Source: Bacteroidota bacterium | GTDB lineage: Bacteria; Bacteroidota; Bacteroidia; Chitinophagales; Saprospiraceae | Length of the DNA: 64,000 bases | Reading direction: 5' to 3' | Assembly: GCA_030147525.1 (NCBI GenBank) | Contig: JASBVF010000027.1 | Location: forward strand, 115,912 to 179,911 | In this document: positions 42,907 to 50,816 of the stretch, in pieces | Position numbering within the stretch: position 1 is the first letter of the stretch | Layout: each line of letters begins with the position of its first letter | Translations under genes and position numbers: made by a program | The notes under the pieces: model-generated | Databases searched by the model: none | What the model was told of the DNA's origin: nothing | What the model saw: only the letters and a program-made list of their open reading frames with translations

Positions 42907-43096
42907 ATTTAGAATAATTTAATCTGGTGCATTTGCCCCACTTTAAAATCCTTCACAAAAAGTTTTTCCAAACCCTGTCGAGCCAAGTGGTTTTGAAATC
43001 TTCTCAGCCCTTGTCCTATTCAGCACAAAAAACTACAATTTTTTGTAATTCTGTAAAATATCTTCAAAAAAGAAAGACTTAATCTTTAAAATATCT

Positions 43097-44509
43097 TTAA
43101 ATCTGCCTCTTTAAGCTCTCGATGGTCTTTCTACCTTGCTTGATAACTGCGTCGAATTTTGCCTGTAATTCCTTGAACTGCTCCGGCCGCAGGGTTTCGA
43201 TTTGGAAAATGACGGCATCCCGCAGGGGTTTGTTGTAGCGCCAATCATCCATCTGGAGATTGTTCAAGTCCAGCCCGGTAGCTTTTTCCAGGCTCTTTCG
43301 CAACGATGCATTACCCAGCACCCGGTTCACCGCCTCAGCGGCCAGGAAGGGGTCGGACTGGGTCAGCGTTCGGATGACTTCATTGGCCTCCGAACGGCGG
43401 GTGGTTAACAAGTCTTCCAGGCGCTCTTCCCAACGTTGCAGTTCGACAGTAGCTTTTGCCTTCGCTTCTTCTGCTTTCCGCTTCCGTTCCTCGGCACGTT
43501 CCCGCTTGAGCTGGAGCGCACTTTTCCAGCCTTCCTCCACAGCCCGGATAAAAAACCCACCGACATTTTCTTTTACTTTTTGCTGCTTTTCGTTATCCAA
43601 TGTACAAGTCAGCCCTTGTTTCACCCGTTCTTCTCCATACTCTTTCAAAAGGTTTTGCAAAGTAGTTTCCGTCACCCCCCAAAGTTTCACCTGGTCGAAA
43701 AGTTCGACAACCAAATTGGCTTCCACCCCTCTGCCCTTTTTGGCAGACTTTGCCGACCGTTCAGCCTTCGGTGGCTGGGCGTTCCGGCCCTGGTTGGTGT
43801 GGATGTAAAAAGTAAGGGCAGCCACGCGCCTGCCTTCTTTGTGCTGGTCGAAACTAAATGCGATGTCCGTAAACTCTTCCAAATCGGCTTGTGCCTTCAG
43901 GATTATCTTATTCTTAAAATGCCCGTATAACTTGTATTCGTTGGGCTGGATGGCCAGACGAAGACGCAGGTCATCCAGTGAAAAATTCCGTTTACCGATG
44001 CGCTCGTACTGTTTGAGCAGCTCGTAAATCCTGACCGAATAGACGCTGCTTAGTCCCCAAAGATTGCGGATATCGTACTGCAGGTAACGCTCTTTCAGTT
44101 CAAGCAGGTAGGGTTTGAGTTCCGGGTGGAACTGCACGCTGATGTAGTTGCCACGTTTCGCCTCTTTAAATCCCTGGGCGCCGGCAAGCAGCGGTACAGC
44201 ATACCATTTTACGCCTTCAGGAGTATCTTTCTCTATTTCAATGACCCTCGAAATCAATTTTTTAGCCGCTTGCTTGACCGCCTGGTAGTTGTCGCCGGCA
44301 TCCTGCAGGTTAAAATCCTTGAGCAAATCACCGACGTGGATGTCGTACAATTGCAGGATGTTATCGTCAGGTTTAATCAAGGTAAGCATCTTGGCAAATA
44401 CCCTGGTCTCCCAGATATCGAAGCGGTACCGGGCTTCCACTAATTCGTTGGCCTTCCGTATTAATTTCACAGAGGTTTCACTACTTCTATGCTTGTGGCT
44501 TTTGCTCAT
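43097..44509 (-). CDS. rep: Rep_3 family plasmid replication initiator
   Basis: 470 residues. Winged-helix domain 1 covers roughly 14-140 (RYRFDIWETRVFAKMLTLIKPDD ... LKDFNL), and domain 2 covers 148-245 (LWGLSSVYSVRIYELLKQYERIGKRNFSLDDLRLRLAI, ILKAQADLEEFTDIAFSF), as in RepB/RepE/pi proteins that bind iterons and recruit DnaA and helicase. The C-terminal ~220 residues are a helical, Glu/Lys-rich extension (EERKRKAEEAKAKATVELQRWEERLEDLL) not present in the short classical Reps. Iterons lie just upstream of its start, the standard arrangement. The promoter contains an inverted repeat of half-iteron type, consistent with auto-repression. Confidence 0.9.
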   Translation of the reverse strand: MSKSHKHRSSETSVKLIRKANELVEARYRFDIWETRVFAKMLTLIKPDDNILQLYDIHVGDLLKDFNLQDAGDNYQAVKQAAKKLISRVIEIEKDTPEGVKWYAVPLLAGAQGFKEAKRGNYISVQFHPELKPYLLELKERYLQYDIRNLWGLSSVYSVRIYELLKQYERIGKRNFSLDDLRLRLAIQPNEYKLYGHFKNKIILKAQADLEEFTDIAFSFDQHKEGRRVAALTFYIHTNQGRNAQPPKAERSAKSAKKGRGVEANLVVELFDQVKLWGVTETTLQNLLKEYGEERVKQGLTCTLDNEKQQKVKENVGGFFIRAVEEGWKSALQLKRERAEERKRKAEEAKAKATVELQRWEERLEDLLTTRRSEANEVIRTLTQSDPFLAAEAVNRVLGNASLRKSLEKATGLDLNNLQMDDWRYNKPLRDAVIFQIETLRPEQFKELQAKFDAVIKQGRKTIESLKRQI

Positions 44510-44534
44510 GCGTTATTGTTTTTTAAATACGCTC

Positions 44535-44576
44535 CAAAGGTAAAAATCACTTCTAATTTTGAAAGTGATTTTTTAA
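44535..44576 (-). promoter_or_regulatory. Promoter and inverted-repeat operator of the initiator gene
   Basis: On the minus strand TACCTTTG (44542-44535) matches TAnnTTTG, with TTTC about 18 nt upstream as a -33. The -33 to -7 interval is covered by AAAAATCACTTC and GAAAGTGATTTTT, an inverted repeat built on the iteron core GTGAT, the typical site for repression by initiator dimers. Confidence 0.65.
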
Positions 44577-44604
44577 ACATCACCAAATAGACGGTAAAGG
44601 GCAA

Positions 44605-44910
44605 TTCCGTAATATCAGTGATAAATACTTTCCGTAAGGAAGGTGATACTTGGCGTATATTTCCGTAAAATCAGTGATAGATAAAGACTATCTCCGTAAA
44701 ATCAGTGATAATAATCTTGTTATAAATAGAGTTTTCCACACTATGGGCGTAAGCTAAGAGGTGAAAAACAGGCTTTATAGAGAGTCCCGTAAAATCAGTG
44801 ATGGTTTCCGTAAAATAGGTGATAAATGAGTGAAGTATAGGTGATGGTTTCCGTAAAATCAGTGATGGTTTCCGTAAAATAGGTGATAAATGTCGTAGTA
44901 TAGGTGATAT
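44605..44910. other. Replication origin: about eight iterons and a DnaA-box-like site
   Basis: Direct repeats of TTTCCGTAAAATCAGTGATA occur at 44605, 44630, 44661, 44692, 44784, 44805, 44848 and 44869, two with AGGTGAT instead of CAGTGAT and one more degenerate; half copies (TATAGGTGAT) are at about 44836 and 44899. TTTTCCACA at 44732-44740 fits a DnaA box (TTATCCACA, one mismatch). The region is AT-rich around and after it. Together these are the expected parts of an iteron-controlled theta origin. Confidence 0.85.
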
Positions 44911-44980
44911 AAAGTATAGCTAACTAACTGATAATCAAAAGAATAGACAGGCGGAAAATACAAAAAGATTGTTAAAAAAT

Positions 44981-45028
44981 AAAAACAACAACAGGTTTAA
45001 ACGCGTTTTTTGCTGTTGTTCTTTTTTT
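44981..45028 (+). terminator. Hairpin with T-run
   Basis: AACAACAACAG and GCTGTTGTT pair around an AT-rich loop containing GTTTAAAC, followed by CTTTTTTT. It may terminate a transcript leaving the origin, or be a structured element of the origin. Confidence 0.5.
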
Positions 45029-46297
45029 AATAAATATTTGTTGAGGAAGCATCAAAAGCTGTTAAATGAGACTCTATCAGTAAATTATCTTTAATTTATA
45101 AAGGTATTTTCTTTAAAAAAGCTTGAAAAACGATTGCTTTCTACGCGTTTTTAAAATTTGCTTCTCAGTTGCCTTGAAGTTACTGACCGGTTTTACAAAA
45201 TAAGGTTTGGAAGTATGTTATGAATTCAGATGTTTTCTGGTTTGAAATCTTATACAAACAACGGGACTTGATTTGCTATAAATGGATGGCTATTTTGTTT
45301 TTCAGAAGCGCCAAGTCTAACAAAGCTAAACGCTTTCAAACGGCAACGCCCCGTTTTGATTGATAATCTTTAAAAAGTAAAGAAAAATTCTTTAAAATAT
45401 CTTTATTTTAAACTTTAAACTGTACTACACACGATTTCAAGCTATCACAAGTTCCAGGTATAAGTTTGCGACAAGTTCCATCAGATGATAGTTTTATTCA
45501 ACCCTCGGACAATCTCTTTTTTGAATTTTGAATTGGCCTCAAAAATCGTTGTTTCCCAGGAAGATGAATACATGAACCCGTCAATAATCTTTAAAAATCA
45601 AAGAATAAATCTTTAAATATTCTTTATTTGCAGGATTTCTTCGGTTGCATAGCTCAGTCATTGCCCTGTGAGTTTCCAAAACTTGTTAGTGTCCTTTTTT
45701 AAAAATTGAGTTTTGCTGTAGGGTCTCACTATTCCTATTTTAGCCATTTTAAAGCTTTTTAACGCATTTGCCTTTATTCATTGGAGTCCGCATACTTCAA
45801 TCAAAAAATCAATCCACAAGGCATTACATTGGCCTTTTCGGAAAGATTCTATAGTGCTCTATGGTTTAATTTCTGACGGCCAAGGCATAAAAAAGGAGAA
45901 TGCCACGGAAGTCTGGAAAAGGAGGAATATGAACCGGAAGGTAAGTGAAAAAAGGAAATAAAGATTAAATCTTTAAATTGTAAAGATTATTTCATTATAA
46001 TATCTTTAATTAAAGTTTCAGTCAAGAAAGAGGGAGCTTAATCTTTAAATATATTGGCCTAAACAAGGATGAAACTGAAGCACCGTAAAGCGGTGCCTTT
46101 TGTTTTTTTCATTCGGTTCATAAATCCTGAAGCACGATAATAGGGCAGGGTAGGCCGCAGGTTCCCGGTGCAGTAAGCATGTTGAGTAGAAATTTAATTT
46201 GAGTTCCGGCGCTAAAAAGAGAAGAGCTTGATTAAAATAATAAAAGGTTACATTTAGATTTTAAAGAAAAAATCTTTAAAAAATAAAGAAAAAGTCT
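45029..46297. other. AT-rich non-coding region with ATCTTTAAA/TTTAAAGAT palindromes (candidate centromere)
   Basis: About 1.27 kb without a supported gene. Repeats of ATCTTTAAA and its complement occur around 45095-45120, 45364-45415, 45587-45630, 45955-45990, 46005-46050 and 46255-46297, often arranged as ATCTTTAAAnnnnTAAAGA. The same motif also lies beside the RHH gene, before parA and after it. Density and location between rep and par genes suggest binding sites for the partition proteins. Confidence 0.55.
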
Positions 46298-46570
46298 TTA
46301 CTCCTTGAATCTTTCCAATAAAACAGCCAGGATGACTCCCCGGATGGTTTGACCGTTTTGTTTGCCCTCCGCTTTGATGGTTGCCACCAGCCAGCGGGGC
46401 AGGTCAATCGTGAGACGATGTTGTTCGTTCATATCTTGCTGGGGTGGGGTAGGGGACTTGGTTGATTTGGTGATGCTACCCCCCCCTCCATGGATTTGTT
46501 CTGCTATTTTATCCAGTTCCTCAGCGGTACGCGCAGGCTTGATGGTATCGAGAAGAGATTTTTTCGCCAT
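46298..46570 (-). CDS. Small ribbon-helix-helix partition partner
   Basis: 90 residues. The C-terminal part HRLTIDLPRWLVATIKAEGKQNGQTIRGVILAVLLERF (about 50-87) has the beta-strand plus two-helix pattern of ribbon-helix-helix proteins such as ParG/CopG. The N-terminal part is flexible, with a poly-Gly stretch (GGGG), as in centromere-binding partners. It lies downstream of ParA on the same strand with about 126 bp between, and ATCTTTAAA sites surround it. ATG at 46570 (MAKKSLLDTIKPARTAEEL) was chosen over 46648. ParA-partner roles are known for the family; this instance is inferred. Confidence 0.7.
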   Translation of the reverse strand: MAKKSLLDTIKPARTAEELDKIAEQIHGGGGSITKSTKSPTPPQQDMNEQHRLTIDLPRWLVATIKAEGKQNGQTIRGVILAVLLERFKE

Positions 46571-46696
46571 TTTTTGATGCTGTTTTGATGATTGCTTTGC
46601 AGATTGTGGCTTTCCCGAATATCTCATCCAATGGAATACAGGAGCCATTACAGCACGAAATAAAGATAAAAACTTTAAAATTTAAAGAAAAATACT

Positions 46697-47341
46697 TTAT
46701 TTTTTCTTTTTGATGATTTTCAGAATTTCGTTTGTCAACTGAGTAATCTCTTTTTTAGCCTTGTCGTTTTTCATTTCTAATACGCCCAGACCGTTGATGG
46801 GGGCTTCCCGATAGACCACACGGTCGGCCAGTTTGGTGGTCATCACTTTTAAGCCCAGGCTGTCCAGTGCCTCGGTTACTTCCCGGTCGAGCCTCATCCT
46901 CCCGCTGAACTTGTTGAGCAGGATAAGTCCCTGGATGCTGTCGCCTTTCACTGCTTTCACCTGTTCGTACTTTGCCATGAATTGTTGCATGCTCCAGATG
47001 TCGAGTGCGCTGGGAGAAACCGGCACCAGCACGACGTCGGAGACCGTCAAGGTTTTTACCTGTGCTAATTCCAATTGGGGGCTACCGTCAATGAGGACAA
47101 AATCGTAGTAATTCTCTTGTTCCTTGGCATCCTTGATGACGTTGTCGGCTTCCGTGCCCAAAACGGGAATAGCCGGGACGTCTTCCCCCCGTTGTGCCGC
47201 CCATTTCATGCTGCTGCGCTGTCCGAGGTCGGTGTCGAGTACACAAACTTTGAAGCCACGATGGGCCAGACTTACAGCGAGATTTTGAGAGATGGTGGAT
47301 TTGCCCACGCCCCCTTTAAGATTGGTGATTCCTATTACCAT
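46697..47341 (-). CDS. parA: ParA-type partition ATPase
   Basis: 214 residues. Walker A variant [14 protein letters not shown] (residues 9-22), [19 protein letters not shown] (Walker A'), and [10 protein letters not shown] (Walker B) are all present, so it belongs to the ParA/MinD family in its short form without the N-terminal HTH of large ParAs. It separates plasmid copies, dependent on ATP and a centromere-binding partner, probably the RHH protein downstream. The ATCTTTAAA palindromes lie immediately before its start (47346-47400), suggesting autoregulation by the partition complex. Confidence 0.9.
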   Translation of the reverse strand: MVIGITNLKGGVGKSTISQNLAVSLAHRGFKVCVLDTDLGQRSSMKWAAQRGEDVPAIPVLGTEADNVIKDAKEQENYYDFVLIDGSPQLELAQVKTLTVSDVVLVPVSPSALDIWSMQQFMAKYEQVKAVKGDSIQGLILLNKFSGRMRLDREVTEALDSLGLKVMTTKLADRVVYREAPINGLGVLEMKNDKAKKEITQLTNEILKIIKKKK

Positions 47342-47520
47342 ATTGAATAATCTTTAAAAATTAAAGATAAAATCTTTAAAAATTAAAGTATTTATCTTTG
47401 AGGGCGCAAGTTAGGAAAAGCGGGGTATTTAAAACCTTGTTTTCACCTAAATTTTTGAATCGAATTAAATAAAGATAAAATCTTTAAAAAATAAAGATTT
47501 TATCTTTATTTAATTTTTAA
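47342..47520. repeat. ATCTTTAAA palindromes with a perfect 20-bp inverted repeat
   Basis: Upstream of parA the minus-strand promoter region is built of TAATCTTTAAAAATTAAAGAT and a second close copy. At 47467-47486 and 47492-47511 AAATAAAGATAAAATCTTTA pairs exactly with TAAAGATTTTATCTTTATTT around AAAAA. This could be an operator/centromere, or a terminator for the next minus-strand gene. Confidence 0.6.
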
Positions 47521-47591
47521 TTATCAGAAGTAAACAAAGGACATAAAAATAACTGCCTCTTTTGAGGCAGTTTAAAGACAATCCATAAAAA

Positions 47592-48059
47592 TCACTCCAC
47601 CGCCAGCGCAAACCAAAACCCATCTTCCTTTTCATAAGCACACAGTAAAAAATTCTCGTCCAGTTCCAAATCCAATTCATGCCCGTTAAGGTCGAGTTGC
47701 GCTTCGATGATTTCGGCTTCGCATGACCAGGCTGCGGCAGGTGAGGGGACGCCGTCGTATGCCCAGAGTTCCGCCGGTTTATTACAGAACCGATATTCGG
47801 TGGAACGGAAAGTGACACGGTGCTGCCCGAAGTTCAGGGCGATTTCGAGCAGGTCGTAGCCCTGGCAGGTGAAGGGCGGCTCGATGGGCAGATAAATCTG
47901 ACAGTCTTCCATCTCAAAGTAACCAATGAGCAGGTTGTCGCAGCGACAGTCTTTTGCTGCTTCATCAGAGGTGGTTTGTGGCTGTGGCTCATCTTCCTTT
48001 GTGCAGGATGAAAGCAATATGCAGCCCGAAAGCAAGGTGATGATTAGAATGTTTTGCAT
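47592..48059 (-). CDS. Small lipoprotein
   Basis: 155 residues. MQNILIITLLSGCILLSSC is a lipoprotein signal (lipid Cys near residue 19), followed by an acidic linker (KEDEPQPQTTSDEAAKDC) and a Cys-containing beta-rich domain (about eight Cys). Unknown family. Start at 48059 is supported by the CTATTTGTGCCATG leader. It shares orientation and leader with the next upstream gene (48110-48544), suggesting a common expression signal. Confidence 0.6.
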   Translation of the reverse strand: MQNILIITLLSGCILLSSCTKEDEPQPQTTSDEAAKDCRCDNLLIGYFEMEDCQIYLPIEPPFTCQGYDLLEIALNFGQHRVTFRSTEYRFCNKPAELWAYDGVPSPAAAWSCEAEIIEAQLDLNGHELDLELDENFLLCAYEKEDGFWFALAVE

Positions 48060-48109
48060 GGCACAAATAGTTGAGACAATGATGAATGATAAATGGTGAA
48101 CGATGATAC

Positions 48110-48544
48110 TCACTCGTGTATCTCGCAGGCCCCGTACATTTTGACATGAACGGTAGGTTTGCGGGCATCAATCTCGACGAGGGCAGGTTTAGCGGCATGG
48201 AAAAATCGGACAAAGTAGAACCCGGGATGGGGCAGGGGGCAAGTGATGGAAAATCCCCGGCAAGACCCATGCTGGATGTAGTAGAGCGGCTCCCCAATAT
48301 CCCTGGCGTAGTAGATGTGAAAGGGGATGACTTCTTTCAAATCGTAAAACTTAGAGATGAACTGCGTTCTGAAAAAGGACGGGTATTTTTCGACCGTGAA
48401 AGTGCTGTCGCCGTGGGTGGCGCAGCGGGCGTTGGTGAAGCAACGGATGACGCGTTCGTCAACGCGTTGGAGTTTGGTCAGGTCGAGCTGAGCAAAGCAG
48501 GCTGGACCTGACAATATAAACAGGAGAAGAAGTAAGTTTTGCAT
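48110..48544 (-). CDS. Small secreted protein
   Basis: 144 residues with a signal peptide (MQNLLLLLFILSGPACFAQ, probable cleavage after CFA). The mature part is beta-rich with several Cys (RCFTNARCATHG, HGSCRGFSITCP, YGACEIHE), consistent with a disulphide-stabilised exported protein. No family recognised. The CCATTTGTGCCATG leader matches that of the neighbouring lipoprotein gene, which follows about 50 bp downstream. Confidence 0.6.
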   Translation of the reverse strand: MQNLLLLLFILSGPACFAQLDLTKLQRVDERVIRCFTNARCATHGDSTFTVEKYPSFFRTQFISKFYDLKEVIPFHIYYARDIGEPLYYIQHGSCRGFSITCPLPHPGFYFVRFFHAAKPALVEIDARKPTVHVKMYGACEIHE

Positions 48545-48803
48545 GGCACAAATGGTTGAAGATTGTTGAATTGTTGAATGGCTGGATGGTTGGTGTCAAA
48601 GAGCTTGGCGGCGCCCTTGGCGAGGGTAGGGTAGGGCGGTTTTTGAGAAAAAAAATGTCAACCCCTGGTGCGACCTGCACCAATGCACCAAACGAAAATG
48701 AATGTTGCAAAGGTTTGAAAATCATAGGTTTATAGCACAAATAGTGTTGGTGCAGGGGGTGTTTCAGGCCGCACCTCGTTTTACAAAATGTCTTGTTCAA
48801 GGG

Positions 48804-50396
48804 TTAAATGGGAGTGTCACGTTCCCCGCGTTCGGTGTCCAGGTCTTTGGTTTTCCGATACTCGGCGAGTTTTCGCATGATGGTAGTGTGGCTCCATTCG
48901 ATGTCGTAAATCGTCTTCATTTCTTCGGCGAGGTCACGGTAGGGGGTGCCTTTCTTTTTCCGTTCTTCGTAGGCCCAGGCAATGGCGTTGGCTTCGACTT
49001 CTTTGGTGTCTTTGGCGATGAGGTGCGCCTGTTCCGGGCAGGTGCCGAGGTATTCGTATTGCAGCATGACGCCTTCCTTGTGCAGCACACACTCGATGAC
49101 GTTGCTCTCGTCGTGCAGTTTGCGGCCGTTGCGGCACTTGGTGTGCTTGATGTAGCGTTTGTCAATGTCCTTCTTGGAATGGCTGACGGCGATGATGGAT
49201 TTGGCGAAGTTGGACAGGTTTTTCGCCCCTGCCAGGTGGCGGTTTTCGATGGGTTGCGACAAATCCCGCTTTGGGGTGTGGGCGATGACGAGGATGGTCA
49301 GTTTGTATTTTCGCTGTAGTGACAGCAGGCGTTTCATCACTTTGGTAGCGATGACAGGGTCCTGGCTTTCGGAGGTGATGTAGGTCATGTTGTCGATGAT
49401 GACAAATGCCGGTTTGAGCAGTTCGATGTCTCGCTGGATTTCATTGATGATGAGTTCGTCGGCATTTTCGAAGTCGAGAAAATCGGGGTTGAGGCTGCCC
49501 CGTTTAAAATTTTCATGGAAGCGGTATTTTTCATTTTGAAAAGAATAGCGGGTGAAAAGCTCGCTGCTTTCCATTTCAAAATCATAAAAAACGGTGAGTT
49601 TCTGTTCGCACTGGTTTTCAAAATCCAGGTGGGGAAACAGGTTTGTGCCCCGGCTGACGGCATCGGCCATCTGGAAGGCGAGGATGGACTTGCCCGTGCC
49701 TTCGTCGCCGAAGAGGATGCAGACCTCGTTTTCCTTGACGAGGTTGCCGCACATCCAGCGGGTGGGCGGTTCTTTTTCACCTTCGTTCATGACCTCGTTC
49801 ATGCTTTGGATGCGCAGCACCCGTTGTGGATTGGCGATGCGGATTTCGTTTTCGAGGTGTTCGTAGAGATGGAACACGTCGAAGGAGGGCTCCTGGGCAC
49901 GTTTCAAACCCAGCCAACATTCCACGATGGCTTTACGGCGCATGAACGATTCGTAAAGCAGTCGGCAGTGCCCCTCGATGTGGGCAGAGGAGGCAATTGT
50001 GGCCGTACAGTCAATCAGGTCGGTGGGCAGGATTGCAAATTGCCGGTAATGTTCTTCTTTTTTACCGGTCAGGGTAGAGAGGGTCAACTCGTTGAAAAGC
50101 AGCCCCATTTTTTCGACTTCCTGCAGCACCGTCATGGTATCAACGGGGTCGGAACGATTGACAATCTGCTCGATGGCTGCGAAGATGGTCTGGTGCTTTT
50201 CGAGCCAGAAAGCCTCCTTTGGCAGCAGGCGTCTGATAATTTGAAAGCTGCCGGCAAACTGCAGGGCAGCGCCGAGCACCATTTGTTCGAGTTCCGGTTT
50301 GTGAGGAAACTGGATGCCGAGGGTAGCGAAAGCCGGGTCGGCGGCGAGTTCACGAATGGAAGACTTCGCCCCGGAGGGTGTTTTGCGTTGTCTCAT
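48804..50396 (-). CDS. RepA/DnaB-like replicative helicase
   Basis: 530 residues. The N-terminal ~130 residues resemble the DnaB N-terminal helical domain (LEQMVLGAALQFAGSFQIIRRLLPKEAFWLEKHQTIFAAI). The RecA-like ATPase follows: Walker A CILFGDEGTGKSILAFQMADA (~225-245), Walker B-like FVIIDNMTYI (~335), and LVIAHTPKRDL, the AAA_25/RepA layout. The C-terminal end (YRDLAEEMKTIYDIEWSHTTIMRKLAEYRKT) looks like an HTH. It would unwind DNA at the origin for the plasmid, with the DnaG primase next door. Alternative: a regulatory RecA-family ATPase. Confidence 0.8.
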   Translation of the reverse strand: MRQRKTPSGAKSSIRELAADPAFATLGIQFPHKPELEQMVLGAALQFAGSFQIIRRLLPKEAFWLEKHQTIFAAIEQIVNRSDPVDTMTVLQEVEKMGLLFNELTLSTLTGKKEEHYRQFAILPTDLIDCTATIASSAHIEGHCRLLYESFMRRKAIVECWLGLKRAQEPSFDVFHLYEHLENEIRIANPQRVLRIQSMNEVMNEGEKEPPTRWMCGNLVKENEVCILFGDEGTGKSILAFQMADAVSRGTNLFPHLDFENQCEQKLTVFYDFEMESSELFTRYSFQNEKYRFHENFKRGSLNPDFLDFENADELIINEIQRDIELLKPAFVIIDNMTYITSESQDPVIATKVMKRLLSLQRKYKLTILVIAHTPKRDLSQPIENRHLAGAKNLSNFAKSIIAVSHSKKDIDKRYIKHTKCRNGRKLHDESNVIECVLHKEGVMLQYEYLGTCPEQAHLIAKDTKEVEANAIAWAYEERKKKGTPYRDLAEEMKTIYDIEWSHTTIMRKLAEYRKTKDLDTERGERDTPI

Positions 50397-50492
50397 GCGT
50401 AGAATGATTTAGCGTAAAAAAATAATGGCTCTCCGGGGCGCACAGGGTATATTTGTCCTACGCATGGAAACATGCGTAGAATGATTTAGCGT
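50394..50492. promoter_or_regulatory. Repeat and palindrome before the helicase gene
   Basis: CATGCGTAGAATGATTTAGCGT (22 nt) occurs twice, at 50394-50415 (spanning the helicase start codon) and at 50471-50492. Between them CTACGCATG-GAAA-CATGCGTAG (50458-50479) is a perfect 9-bp hairpin-type palindrome. The arrangement suggests an operator for helicase expression or a second replication-related site. Confidence 0.55.
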
Positions 50493-50525
50493 CTGGTTGC
50501 TGGAACAACCAGGCGCTTTCTCTTT
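50489..50525 (+). terminator. Hairpin terminator, plus strand
   Basis: GCGTCTGGTTG and CAACCAGGCGC form an 11-bp stem (one GU pair) around CTGGAA, followed by TTTCTCTTT. There is no plus-strand gene before it, so it may end a short untranslated RNA that begins in the repeat region. The remaining non-coding sequence up to 50816 holds nothing I can name. Confidence 0.5.
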
Positions 50526-50816
50526 AAAGCACTATAAATGAAAATTTACGTCCAACGTCGCTTCGATGTGGGAATTAGGCCTTTCATGGGATTTTAAAAG
50601 ATAAGGAACTTATTTCTAACAGGAAAGGGTAGTGGCGTTGCTGTGTGAAGCTAACAGTGTGATGTTAAATGCAAAAGGCGAAAATAAAGCAAAAAGCGTT
50701 GTTATGAAATACCCCCGCAGAAGTTTATGTCCCTTTTACGGTAAAACATGGGCGTATATTGGTTAAATTTTGTAAAAAGGCGGATTTAACAGTTGTTTTA
50801 TGGGGTGTGGAGTATT

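Noticed and set aside
45029..46297. CRISPR array, considered for the repeated short sequences.
   Set aside because: The repeats are AT-rich, variable and irregularly spaced, with no uniform spacers and no cas genes in the window.
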